In this document: piece after piece, positions 5,867-13,528 of the stretch
How positions within the stretch are numbered: position 1 is the stretch's first letter
Layout: each line of letters begins with the position of its first letter
Assembly (NCBI GenBank): GCA_017633675.1
Contig: JAGBOW010000013.1
Coordinates: forward strand, 1 to 33,559
Length of the DNA stretch: 33,559 nucleotides
DNA from: a bacterium
GTDB taxonomy: Bacteria > Cyanobacteriota > Vampirovibrionia > Gastranaerophilales > Gastranaerophilaceae
Direction: 5' to 3'
Position numbers and translations under genes: made by a program
The notes under the pieces: generated by a model
The model's input: the letters and a program-made list of their open reading frames with translations, nothing else
Databases searched by the model: none
Told to the model about the DNA's origin: nothing

Positions 5867-6952
5867 TTATTGAAATCTTTTTATTTGTTCATCAATCAAA
5901 GATCTATCATCAAAATAGTTTATTTTCATAGCATTTTTCATTTCTGACAGTGTCTGTTGTGCTTTTTTTCTTGCAACGATACTGCCCTTTTCAAGCATTT
6001 TATAGACTGACGGAATATCTTTTGAAAATTCTGTTCTTCTTTCTCTGATTGGTTTCAGGGTTTCTTCAAGAACATTATTTAAGAATTTTTTAACCTTAAC
6101 ATCACCTAAACCACCACGCTCATAATGTGCTTTTAATTCTTCAAGATTTTTATATTCGGGTAAATATTTAGAAAAATGTTCATCATTAGAAAATGCTTCC
6201 AGATATATAAATACAGGGTTTCCTTCTGTTTTTCCGGGATCTTCCACCCTCAAGTGGTCAGGATCGGTAAACATTGACATAACTTTTTTCTTAACATCTT
6301 CCGCAGTATCAGAAAGATAAATACAATTTCCCAAAGATTTACTCATCTTTGCTTTGCCGTCAAGTCCCAGTAATCTCATACAATACTGATTATCAGGAAG
6401 CATTATATCGGGTTCTACAAGGGTTTCCCCGTAAACATGATTAAATCTGTGAACAATTTCTCTTGTCTGTTCAATCATCGGAGCCTGATCTTCTCCGACA
6501 GGAACGATATTTGCCTTAAATGCGGTAATATCGGCAGCCTGACTAATCGGATATGTAAAAAATCCGACAGGAATACGTTCTTCAAAATTTCTCATCTGAA
6601 TTTCCGTTTTAACGGTCGGGTTGCGTTTTAATCTTGCTACAGTAACCAAATTCATATAATAAAAAGACATTTCACAAAGTTCGGGGATTTGCGACTGAAT
6701 AAACATGGTTGATTTTTCGGGGTCAAGTCCGCAAGCCAAATAATCCAATGCAACTTCAACAATATTTTGGCGAACTTTTTCAGGATTTTCCATATTATCG
6801 GTTAATGCCTGTGCATCAGCAATCATAATATAAATTTCGTCATATTTTCCGGAATTTTGTAATTCAACTCTTCTTTTTAAAGATCCGACATAGTGTCCTA
6901 AGTGTAGACAACCTGTCGGTCTGTCACCTGTTAAAATAATTTTCTTATCCAT
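5867..6952 (-). CDS. trpS: Tryptophan-tRNA ligase
   Basis: A 361-residue class I aminoacyl-tRNA synthetase that activates Trp and attaches it to tRNA-Trp. The HIGH motif appears as HLGH (residues 17-20, after GDRPTGCL), the KMSKS motif as KMSKS near residue 203, and '[17 protein letters not shown]' matches the conserved GEDQ region of bacterial TrpRS. Slightly longer than the usual ~330 residues but otherwise complete. It follows cca by 31 nt on the same strand. No Shine-Dalgarno is visible; TATTAT ends 6 nt before the ATG, so it may also be made from its own leaderless transcript. Confidence 0.97.
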   Translation of the reverse strand: MDKKIILTGDRPTGCLHLGHYVGSLKRRVELQNSGKYDEIYIMIADAQALTDNMENPEKVRQNIVEVALDYLACGLDPEKSTMFIQSQIPELCEMSFYYMNLVTVARLKRNPTVKTEIQMRNFEERIPVGFFTYPISQAADITAFKANIVPVGEDQAPMIEQTREIVHRFNHVYGETLVEPDIMLPDNQYCMRLLGLDGKAKMSKSLGNCIYLSDTAEDVKKKVMSMFTDPDHLRVEDPGKTEGNPVFIYLEAFSNDEHFSKYLPEYKNLEELKAHYERGGLGDVKVKKFLNNVLEETLKPIRERRTEFSKDIPSVYKMLEKGSIVARKKAQQTLSEMKNAMKINYFDDRSLIDEQIKRFQ

Positions 6953-6983
6953 ATTTCAATAATATTAGACGAAAAAATATTTG

Positions 6984-8099
6984 TCAAACATTGAATTTTA
7001 GCCGTAAAAAATCAATTTCATTTTTTTTCGTCATATTCGGGTTTTTAAGTTTCTCTTTCAATATTTCGTTAAAAATCTCCTGATATTTTGGAGAGGGTGG
7101 AATTCCAAGATTTTTTAAATCATTTCCGTTTGTTTCTGTTTTTATTTGACGTAAATTATCCAAATAATGCCTTGCAATTCTTTCATTTTTCAAAATTGCA
7201 TATAGTAAAATACTTTCTATGTGAATATTTTCAAACATTTTATATATTTCAAAATCTGTTTCAGGTTCAAATTTCGGAACATCATCAAGAATTTTTTGTT
7301 CGGTTTTTGTTAACGGAAGTCTGCACAAATCACCTAAAACTCCGACATAAACAAGCCAGATACAAAATTGAAAATTATTAAACTTTCCACTACTTAAAAC
7401 ATACTTATTAACCAATTCCTCAATATTCACTTTCGGCAACTCAACATCTTTTGGTGTAACAAGCTTATATATTTTTTCATTTATAAATTTTTCAAATGCC
7501 TTTTGAGAATTTAGGTTAAAAGTTTCAATAAGCTCTTTTTTCAAGCGTTTGTAGCTCATATCATAATTTATATCTGCCAAATACTCATCTTGAAGTTTTT
7601 TTGTATGTTCTTCTAAATCAAACCCGAAACGAACGGAAAATTTTAATCCTCTGATAATTCTTGTCGGATCATCAATAAAACTTTCATCATGTAAAACTCT
7701 CAATTTTTTATTTCTCAAATCTTCAAGACCGCCTGTATAGTCAATTATTTCGCCTGTTGAAACGTTTTTTGCAAGCGCATTTATGGTAAAATCCCTGCGC
7801 AAAACATCTTCCTTTAAAGAACAACCTATTTTTTCAACAACCGGAAGGTGTCCTTTTTTTGGGTAACTTTCCGAGCGAGTTGATGCAAAATCGACTATTT
7901 TTCCGTTTACATTAACTCTAACTGTTCCAAAATCAGGGTTTTTCTGAATAACTTCACCGAATTTTGAACAATATTCAATGGCATTTCCAACATAAGTGAT
8001 ATCTATATCGAAAGAATTTAATCCAAGAATTTCATCTCTGACAATTCCGCCGATATAGTATAAATTATTTGAATTATCGTTTATATTGATGATGTCCAT
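6984..8099 (-). CDS. cca: tRNA CCA-adding enzyme / poly(A) polymerase family nucleotidyltransferase
   Basis: A 371-residue class II tRNA nucleotidyltransferase that adds or repairs the 3' CCA of tRNAs. Head domain: GGIVRD (residues 17-22) and the metal-binding DID (31-33). The neck has the 'RRDFTINALA' motif and 'DPTRIIRGLKFSVRFGF', followed by a helical tail domain without an HD motif. An enzyme of this kind is required here, since the tRNA-Arg gene lacks an encoded CCA. The specificity (full CCA, CC-only or A-only) cannot be told by eye; split CC/A enzymes occur in some lineages. TAAAAT ends 7 nt before the ATG, consistent with a leaderless start. Divergent from the helicase gene at 8147. 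Confidence 0.93.
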   Translation of the reverse strand: MDIININDNSNNLYYIGGIVRDEILGLNSFDIDITYVGNAIEYCSKFGEVIQKNPDFGTVRVNVNGKIVDFASTRSESYPKKGHLPVVEKIGCSLKEDVLRRDFTINALAKNVSTGEIIDYTGGLEDLRNKKLRVLHDESFIDDPTRIIRGLKFSVRFGFDLEEHTKKLQDEYLADINYDMSYKRLKKELIETFNLNSQKAFEKFINEKIYKLVTPKDVELPKVNIEELVNKYVLSSGKFNNFQFCIWLVYVGVLGDLCRLPLTKTEQKILDDVPKFEPETDFEIYKMFENIHIESILLYAILKNERIARHYLDNLRQIKTETNGNDLKNLGIPPSPKYQEIFNEILKEKLKNPNMTKKNEIDFLRLKFNV

Positions 8100-8146
8100 G
8101 ACCTGAATTTTAGCTTAAAATAGAAAAAAATGAAATAGGAGTACCA

Positions 8147-11100
8147 ATGTTACAGGAAGCATCAAGAGCACTAAATTCGGCATTTAATAACAGTTTTATA
8201 AAAAAATTAAGCCAGTATCTTCACGATTGCGTAAGGGAAGAAGTTAAAAGTTCGACTTTCAGAAACCTCAAAGGGGACAAAGATAACAAATGGATTTTTC
8301 TTGAAGGTGAAGAAAAGTTGTTTTCTAATACTGACGATTATTTATCATTGGACGGAAGTAACCCGAAATTAACCGAATTAATGATTCAGAGCGATCTTGG
8401 TGCAAAAGACAAATATTTGATTTATGGTTATCTGTTTTTGGTCGGAAAAAGTTCCAAAACAAAGAAACAGAATGAATTTTTAACCCCGCTTTTGTATATG
8501 CCGTGTAAACTGGAACGCAACGGAGTAAATATAAACTGTTTTAAACTGGAAGAAATGCTTTCATTAAACACAGGTGCACTTACTGCATTGATGAGCAAAC
8601 ATGATGATGAAGATGAAGTTGATTTATTGTTGGAGGGAATATTGGACGTTGTTCCCGATTTACCGATTACAAAAGAAAAATTAGACATCTTTTTAACAAC
8701 TTTAAAATCTCTTGTTCCTGATTTGGAAATTGCCGAAAATATAGGTGATTTTAAAGAAGATGACAATATTTCAAAATCAAAGGATTTTTATAAAGAAAAA
8801 ATTGACGGTGAAAATTTAGACGAAATTATTGAGGAAGAAGAAAGAGAGCAGGAAAAACAAAAAGTAAAACTTGAAAAAGTCGGGTTAACCTATCAAAGCG
8901 CAATTATTTTAACAAAAAGACCGTCTGTAACAGCAGGTGTTCTGCACGAACTTACCCAAATTGCCGAAAAACCGTCAGGAATTTATCGTGAAACTGCTCT
9001 GAGTATAATTAATGAAGAATACGCACAGAGCAGAGAAAAATCTGTTCCCGTAAAAGATTTGAACAAAATAACCGATTTTTATCCGATTACTCCGCTATCT
9101 TTAAGTGACAGCCAGTTACAGGTGGTTAAAAATATCGATAACAGCAAGTTTGTAGCCGTTCAAGGACCTCCCGGAACCGGTAAATCTCAAACTATCGTGA
9201 ATTTAGTTTCTCACTTGGTTGCGAACGGAAAAACCGTCCTTGTGGCTTCACGCATGGATAAAGCTGTTGATGTTGTTGCGGAAAGATTAAATGAGCTTGG
9301 TGCAAGCCATATGGCACTTCGTGCAGGTCGTTTGAATTATCAAAGACAGTTGAGTGAGGAATTAAACAACCTCTTATCAAATAACAGTGCGCTTGATGAA
9401 GGTGTTGAAGATATTATGCTTGTCGACACAAAAGACATGAAAGACCATCTTGATTTATTAAAAAATCTTGAAAATAAGTCTGAAAATATTATTAAACTCG
9501 AAAAAGACTGGCACGATAAACTTTTAGAAGTTGAGGAACAGGAAAAAGTTGTCGGTGAAAGATTTTTTATTAAAACATCACTCAAAAAAGGTGAAATTGA
9601 TATAATTTCAGGCATTATAAAAATTTTGGAAGATAATATAGAAAAAGCAGGATTTTTCGCTAAAATAGCCAATTTTGCAAGTTTAAATCAGTTAAAAAAA
9701 ATATTAAATCTGAAAGATTTTGAAGTGAATTACGAAAATTTAGGCAAATTAAAGCAGGAACTTGAATTTTCAACACTTGAATGGTCTTTGAGAAAGATTG
9801 AATCCGATATCCAAAAAATCGGAAATCTCCACATGCTCTCCGAACAAATCAGGACAATGAAACGCAAACAGAAAACTCTTGCGGTAAATATATTGAAAAG
9901 CAAACGAAGAGAAGCTTTAAAAGAACTTCTTCGAGATGAAAACAAACGCAGAAGATTAAAAATTCACTCAAAATCACTTATAACAAACAGAAAACGGCTG
10001 CAAAATACAATCCTTGAAGATGAAGATTTTAAACCGCTTTTAGAGGCATTTCCCTGCTGGTGCGTTACGACTTATGCGGTTTCTGATTCTCTGCCTTTGA
10101 AACCGGGAATGTTTGATGTTGCAATTATTGATGAGGCATCTCAATGCGATATCGCAAGCTGTTTTCCGATACTTTTCAGGGCAAAACGTGCAGTAATCGT
10201 GGGTGATGACAAACAATTACCTCATCTTTCATTCTTGGAAAAAGCCAAAGAACAATCTTTCCTGAGCCAGTATAATATTCCCGAAAAATACCAATTGATT
10301 TGGAGGTTCAGGACAAATTCAATGTTCGATTTGGCGGATTATTATTCAATGAATTCCGTTATGCTTGATGAACATTTCAGAAGTTTACCGCCGATAATCA
10401 ATTTTTCTAACCACGAATTTTACAATGACAGAATTCGTGTGATGAGAAAAGATAATGGAGAGGACAAAGTTTTAGAACTTGTCGAAGTATTGGACGGCAA
10501 AGTTGATTTTGATGCGACAAGAAATTTGCCCGAAATTGAGGCATTAGTAAAAAGATTACACGAAATAATTATAGAAGATGAACGCAAAAACCCCGACAAT
10601 CCTGTTTCTGTCGGTATAATTTCACCGTTCAGAGCGCAGGTGGAACAGTTGAAAGTTTCTGTTTCAAAAGTTTTATCGGATTATATGATTAAAAAACATC
10701 AGATAGAAATAGGTACGGCACATACGTTTCAGGGTGATGAACGTGATATTATGATGATTTCATGGGCAATTGCCGATAACAGCTTTACTCAAAGTTTGAT
10801 ATTTATGCAAAAACCGAACTTGTTTAATGTCGCAATAACAAGGGGCAGAAATAAGGTTATAAATTTTGTTTCCCGTAACCCGAGAGAGTTGCCCGAAGGG
10901 CATTTCAGAAACTATGTTTCTTATATGCAGGAATACCAAAACAAAAAAGATGCCGTTTTGTCCGGTGAAATTGATGAAAATATTTACAAAAACCAGTTTG
11001 AACGTGAAGTTGCCGAAAAAATCAGGGAATTGGATCATAAAGTATCGGCAGGCACGGATATTGCAGGTTTAAGTGCGGATTTGTTTGTTGACGACAAATT

Positions 11101-11266
11101 TGTTATAGAAATTGACGGTGTTGAAGACAAAGTTAAGTCAAATATTTCAAACATGAAAAAACAAGCAATATTAGAGCGTTCCGGTTATAAAGTAAAACGC
11201 ATAACTTACCGTGAATGGCAATATTCACCGAAGGCATGTTTGGATAGAATTTTATTAGAGGGTTAG
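8147..11266 (+). CDS. Large SF1 helicase (UPF1/Dna2-like) with C-terminal restriction-type nuclease domain
   Basis: A 1039-residue protein. The N-terminal ~300 residues resemble DUF4011-like regions of big helicases (YLIYGYLFLVG...LTPLLYMPCKLER) and include an acidic linker. The SF1 motor follows: Walker A 'VQGPPGTGKS' near residue 338, a long helical insertion (about 420-620), Walker B 'IIDEASQCD' near 662, 'IVGDDKQLPH', motif V-like 'GTAHTFQGDERDIMM' and motif VI 'NVAITRGRNKV'. The last ~90 residues (from FEREVAEKIRELDH) fold like a PD-(D/E)xK/Vsr-DUF559 nuclease: SADLFV and FVIEIDG supply acidic residues, followed by a helix and 'KVKRITYREW'. AGGAG is 5 nt before the ATG. Similar helicase-nuclease fusions occur in phage defence and DNA repair; which applies here is open. 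Confidence 0.88.
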   Translation: MLQEASRALNSAFNNSFIKKLSQYLHDCVREEVKSSTFRNLKGDKDNKWIFLEGEEKLFSNTDDYLSLDGSNPKLTELMIQSDLGAKDKYLIYGYLFLVGKSSKTKKQNEFLTPLLYMPCKLERNGVNINCFKLEEMLSLNTGALTALMSKHDDEDEVDLLLEGILDVVPDLPITKEKLDIFLTTLKSLVPDLEIAENIGDFKEDDNISKSKDFYKEKIDGENLDEIIEEEEREQEKQKVKLEKVGLTYQSAIILTKRPSVTAGVLHELTQIAEKPSGIYRETALSIINEEYAQSREKSVPVKDLNKITDFYPITPLSLSDSQLQVVKNIDNSKFVAVQGPPGTGKSQTIVNLVSHLVANGKTVLVASRMDKAVDVVAERLNELGASHMALRAGRLNYQRQLSEELNNLLSNNSALDEGVEDIMLVDTKDMKDHLDLLKNLENKSENIIKLEKDWHDKLLEVEEQEKVVGERFFIKTSLKKGEIDIISGIIKILEDNIEKAGFFAKIANFASLNQLKKILNLKDFEVNYENLGKLKQELEFSTLEWSLRKIESDIQKIGNLHMLSEQIRTMKRKQKTLAVNILKSKRREALKELLRDENKRRRLKIHSKSLITNRKRLQNTILEDEDFKPLLEAFPCWCVTTYAVSDSLPLKPGMFDVAIIDEASQCDIASCFPILFRAKRAVIVGDDKQLPHLSFLEKAKEQSFLSQYNIPEKYQLIWRFRTNSMFDLADYYSMNSVMLDEHFRSLPPIINFSNHEFYNDRIRVMRKDNGEDKVLELVEVLDGKVDFDATRNLPEIEALVKRLHEIIIEDERKNPDNPVSVGIISPFRAQVEQLKVSVSKVLSDYMIKKHQIEIGTAHTFQGDERDIMMISWAIADNSFTQSLIFMQKPNLFNVAITRGRNKVINFVSRNPRELPEGHFRNYVSYMQEYQNKKDAVLSGEIDENIYKNQFEREVAEKIRELDHKVSAGTDIAGLSADLFVDDKFVIEIDGVEDKVKSNISNMKKQAILERSGYKVKRITYREWQYSPKACLDRILLEG

Positions 11267-11335
11267 ATGAGTAGATGAATAGATGATTAGTCTTTTAACG
11301 TAAATAGCTAATCCTCTGTTCATCTATTCATCTAA
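11263..11335. repeat. Inverted pair of period-8 arrays after the helicase gene
   Basis: The left arm (11263-11290) is three octamers TTAGATGA, GTAGATGA, ATAGATGA plus TTAG. The right arm (11308-11335) is its near-perfect reverse complement (28 nt, few mismatches) with a 17-nt loop. The helicase stop codon (TAG, 11264-11266) lies in the first unit. The right arm ends 1 bp before the -35 box of the ncRNA promoter. It may act as a terminator-like cruciform. Confidence 0.75.
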
Positions 11336-11336
11336 T

Positions 11337-11365
11337 TTGACAATATTAATAATATGTCATAAAAT
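11337..11365 (+). promoter_or_regulatory. Near-consensus sigma-70 promoter of the structured RNA
   Basis: Perfect -35 TTGACA (11337-11342), exactly 17 bp of spacer and -10 TAAAAT (11360-11365). It is the best promoter in the window and drives no protein gene. The predicted start is about 11372, the first base of GTAGGGTA. Confidence 0.8.
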
Positions 11366-11371
11366 TGTTTT

Positions 11372-11572
11372 GTAGGGTACGCAAACCAACCCCGTTACAC
11401 ACAATTTTCGTAGAAATTGAACGGAAGCAGGTACCAACTATGGTAAAGCAAATAATAATGCTATTACTGGCATTCTCTATAGCAGTAATAGCATTAAATC
11501 TTAAGTCGTAGGGTATGAAGAAATCCTTGGGAACTACCACTTAAATATTTCTCAAGGATACCCTGCATTTAT
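11372..11572 (+). ncRNA. Candidate structured small RNA of about 200 nt
   Basis: No convincing ORF in any frame, but dense secondary structure. H1: CCGTT/AACGG plus CAATTT/AAATTG with a 5-nt bulge (11392-11424). H2: TACCA/TGGTA (11432-11445). H3: a perfect 13-bp stem, AATGCTATTACTG/CAGTAATAGCATT (11457-11495). H4: GTAGGGTA (11508-11515) with TACCCTGC (11559-11566), enclosing TCCTTG/CAAGGA. The 5' end at the predicted start site is also GTAGGGTA (11372-11379), so the 3' strand TACCCTGC can close either the whole molecule or only H4. An A/T tail (ATTTATATTATTT) follows. Size and end-to-end closing stem are reminiscent of 6S RNA, but the side hairpins are not typical and I recognise no riboswitch, SRP, RNase P or tmRNA consensus. 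Confidence 0.65.
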
Positions 11573-11603
11573 ATTATTTACCATGTTTCATATTTTGTCA
11601 ACC

Positions 11604-11798
11604 CTAGAACAATTTATTTATAAACTTCACTTCTTGTTGCAGTTTCTTTAAAAAATCAAGACAATCAGTTATTTGCGGAGATTAATCCTGTCTGTATTCC
11701 AGAGCATCATTAACTACCAATATAATATTATAAATTTTCAATATTTTTCTATCTATTATATCAAGTTTTTGTTTATCAGTAAATTCATTATAACGCAT
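11604..11798 (-). pseudogene. Small ORF with in-frame TAA (38 aa, or a 64-codon broken gene)
   Basis: Minus-strand ATG at 11798 with AAGGAA 6 nt upstream. The product starts MRYNEFTDKQKLDIIDRKIL and runs 38 codons to a TAA at 11682-11684. The same frame then continues as plausible coding sequence (SPQITDCLDFLKKLQQEVKF...) to a TAG at 11604-11606. Either this is a 38-aa protein or a 64-codon gene broken by one nonsense mutation. No family recognised. It is divergent from the AbrB-like gene at 11894 across a region with inverted TTACTAT repeats, so the two probably form one regulated unit, perhaps an antitoxin with a decayed partner. Confidence 0.45.
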
Positions 11799-11808
11799 TT
11801 TTATTTCC

Positions 11809-11863
11809 TTACTATTTAATAGTAATAAAATAGTAATTATATGTCAAGATATTATGTTACTAT
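11809..11863. promoter_or_regulatory. Inverted TTACTAT repeats between the broken small gene and the AbrB-like gene
   Basis: TTACTAT-TTA-ATAGTAA (11809-11825) is a perfect 7-bp inverted repeat. Another ATAGTAA lies at 11830-11836 and another TTACTAT at 11857-11863. Four half-sites in 55 bp between divergent genes suggest an operator, most simply for the AbrB-like protein. Confidence 0.55.
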
Positions 11864-11893
11864 AAAATAATAATTTTATTATAATGAGGTTTT

Positions 11894-12055
11894 ATGGTAA
11901 AGAAATCATTAAGAGCAATCGGTGGCAGTTACGGAATTATAATTCCCAAAATTTACCTTGAAGAAATGGGGATTAATCCTGTTTTACATGACGTCGAACT
12001 TGAATTGAAAGACAAAATTCTACACGTAAAAAAATCTGAAAAAACAGATAAATAA
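11894..12055 (+). CDS. AbrB/MazE-like DNA-binding protein (53 aa)
   Basis: A 53-codon gene with GAGG 4 nt before the ATG. The product, starting MVKKSLRAIGGSYGIIIPKI, matches the swapped-hairpin AbrB fold: the 'R.iG.S.gi.IPK.yle..gi' signature, then 'DVELELKDKILHVKK' strands. Such proteins act as transition-state regulators or as antitoxins (MazE, SpoVT types) that bind their own promoter. No toxin gene follows on the same strand; the only close partner is the divergent broken ORF at 11604-11798. It lies directly before the proposed origin region. Confidence 0.75.
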   Translation: MVKKSLRAIGGSYGIIIPKIYLEEMGINPVLHDVELELKDKILHVKKSEKTDK

Positions 12056-12058
12056 TAC

Positions 12059-12300
12059 TGTAGAAAAAATTGTTCATAATTGGAAAATTATTGTAGAAAA
12101 TTTTTTAGTTTTCTACAATTATTTTTATAGTTATTAGTTTTATACAATTTTGGAATTTTTTATACTTTTTTTCTACAATTTTTTATACAATAAAATTATC
12201 GGTTATAATAATACTTTCAACCACTTTTCTACAAATATTTTGAGCTTATTATTACTATTATATTATTTATATTAATTTATATACTATATAATAATAGTTA
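12059..12300. other. Candidate replication origin (oriC) upstream of dnaN
   Basis: This 330-bp gene-free stretch is extremely AT-rich and carries a repeated 9-mer. TTTTCTACA occurs at 12109-12117, 12169-12177 and 12225-12233 on the plus strand and at 12059-12067 and 12092-12100 on the minus strand. The variant TTTTATACA is at 12138-12146 and 12181-12189. Two copies form a perfect 10-bp inverted repeat around 8 nt (12091-12118). TTTTCTACA differs at one position from TTTTCCACA, the DnaA box used in cyanobacteria, where oriC is often next to dnaN. A pure A/T stretch (about 12240-12300) next to the boxes could be the unwinding element. dnaA itself is not in the window. Confidence 0.6.
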
Positions 12301-12391
12301 CTTTAACTTTGAAAAAAAGTAAATTTTTCTTACAATTTTGTTTATTTTATTTTGTGATTGAAATATAATAATTTCAAGAGGGAGTATTTTT

Positions 12392-13528
12392 ATGAAATTT
12401 GTTGTTAAGAAAGAAGATTTATATAACGGTATAAAAATTGTAGAAAGAGCTACATCCGTAAAAGCATTACAGCCTGTTTTGATGAATATTTTGCTGGAAA
12501 CCGTTGATACGGGAAAAATCAAACTTGTTGCAACAGACCTTGATTATACGGTTATAGCAGAAGTTGATGCGCAGGTGGAAGAACAGGGAAAAATTACACT
12601 TCCTTCAAAAACTCTGAACGAAATAGTTTCAAAACTTGGTGATAAATTAATTACCTTTAATATGAATGAAGGTCAAACAACGGTTAATATTACCTGTCAA
12701 AAATCAGAATTTGATATTATAGGTATTTCAGCATCAGAATTTCCTCAAGAATTTACCAATATAAATCTTGAGGATAAAGAAGGTTTTGAAATTGAAATAA
12801 GACCGTTGGTAAAAGCAGTTAAAAAAGCAGGTTTTGCGGCTGCAAGTTTTGAAACAAGCAATCTTTTATCAGGTATTGTTTGCGATATATCTTCATCTGT
12901 TATGGAAATTGCATCTACTGACGGAAATAGATTAGCTCGTGACAGAGAAAATATTGACAACAAAGATAATCATTCAAAACAATTGATTATTCCTTCTAAA
13001 ACGCTTAATGAATTTATTAAAATAAGTTCATTTATAGATGATGAATCAGCAAAAATATATACGGAAGGTTCTAAAATAATTATAAAAACTGAAAGAACAA
13101 CTACGATTTCCAGATTATTGGAAGGCCAATATCCGAAATATAATCAATTAATTCCTCAGGAAAGTCCAAAAACAGCAACAGTAAAAGTTTCTCAACTTAT
13201 ATCGGCATTGGAACGTGTTTCTATCATGGTTGATGAAAAAACAAGTATTGTTAAGTTTGAATTTAGCAATAATAATTTAAAACTGAATGCAGATACTCCG
13301 GATTCCGGAAAGTCTGAGGAAAATATTGATATTGATTATACAGATGAAGAACTAACAATTGCATTTAATTACAAATTTGTTCTTGATGCATTGAAACATA
13401 TTGATTCGGAAAATATCAAAATCGGTTTGAATACACCTTTATCCGCTACAATGTTCAGACCTGAAAATGAAGAAGATTTTGTTTGCCTGATTATGCCGGT
13501 GCAGATAAGAACAAAGGATTTATCTTAA
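12392..13528 (+). CDS. dnaN: DNA polymerase III beta subunit (sliding clamp)
   Basis: A 378-residue protein with the three tandem clamp domains of bacterial DnaN: N-terminal 'MKFVVKKEDLYNGIKIVERA', middle domain beginning near 'GFEIEIRPLVKAVKKAGFAAA', and C-terminal end 'CLIMPVQIRT', which is the conserved 'liMP.r' terminus lining the partner-binding pocket. It forms the ring dimer that tethers polymerase to DNA. GAGGGAG lies 8 nt before the ATG. The gene follows the candidate oriC and overlaps the convergent membrane-protein gene by 9 bp (13520-13528), with no terminator between them. Confidence 0.97.
   Translation: MKFVVKKEDLYNGIKIVERATSVKALQPVLMNILLETVDTGKIKLVATDLDYTVIAEVDAQVEEQGKITLPSKTLNEIVSKLGDKLITFNMNEGQTTVNITCQKSEFDIIGISASEFPQEFTNINLEDKEGFEIEIRPLVKAVKKAGFAAASFETSNLLSGIVCDISSSVMEIASTDGNRLARDRENIDNKDNHSKQLIIPSKTLNEFIKISSFIDDESAKIYTEGSKIIIKTERTTTISRLLEGQYPKYNQLIPQESPKTATVKVSQLISALERVSIMVDEKTSIVKFEFSNNNLKLNADTPDSGKSEENIDIDYTDEELTIAFNYKFVLDALKHIDSENIKIGLNTPLSATMFRPENEEDFVCLIMPVQIRTKDLS

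Noticed and set aside
9340-9672. Ser/Phe-rich minus-strand ORF inside the helicase gene
   Set aside because: It is the typical antisense shadow of a Lys/Glu-rich coding region; no ribosome binding site or family features. The same holds for the other antisense frames at 8428-8766 and 9730-9945.
11392-11440. SRP (4.5S) RNA, suggested by CGGAAGCAGG
   Set aside because: The conserved domain IV (AGGTCCGGAAGGAAGCAGCC-like loop pair) is not reproduced; the GGAAGCAG here lies outside a hairpin loop.
11346-11540. 64-codon minus-strand ORF over the structured RNA
   Set aside because: It has no ribosome binding site and no recognisable protein features. Its codons run through the 13-bp stem and the promoter-proximal hairpins, so it is better explained as an accidental open frame opposite the RNA.
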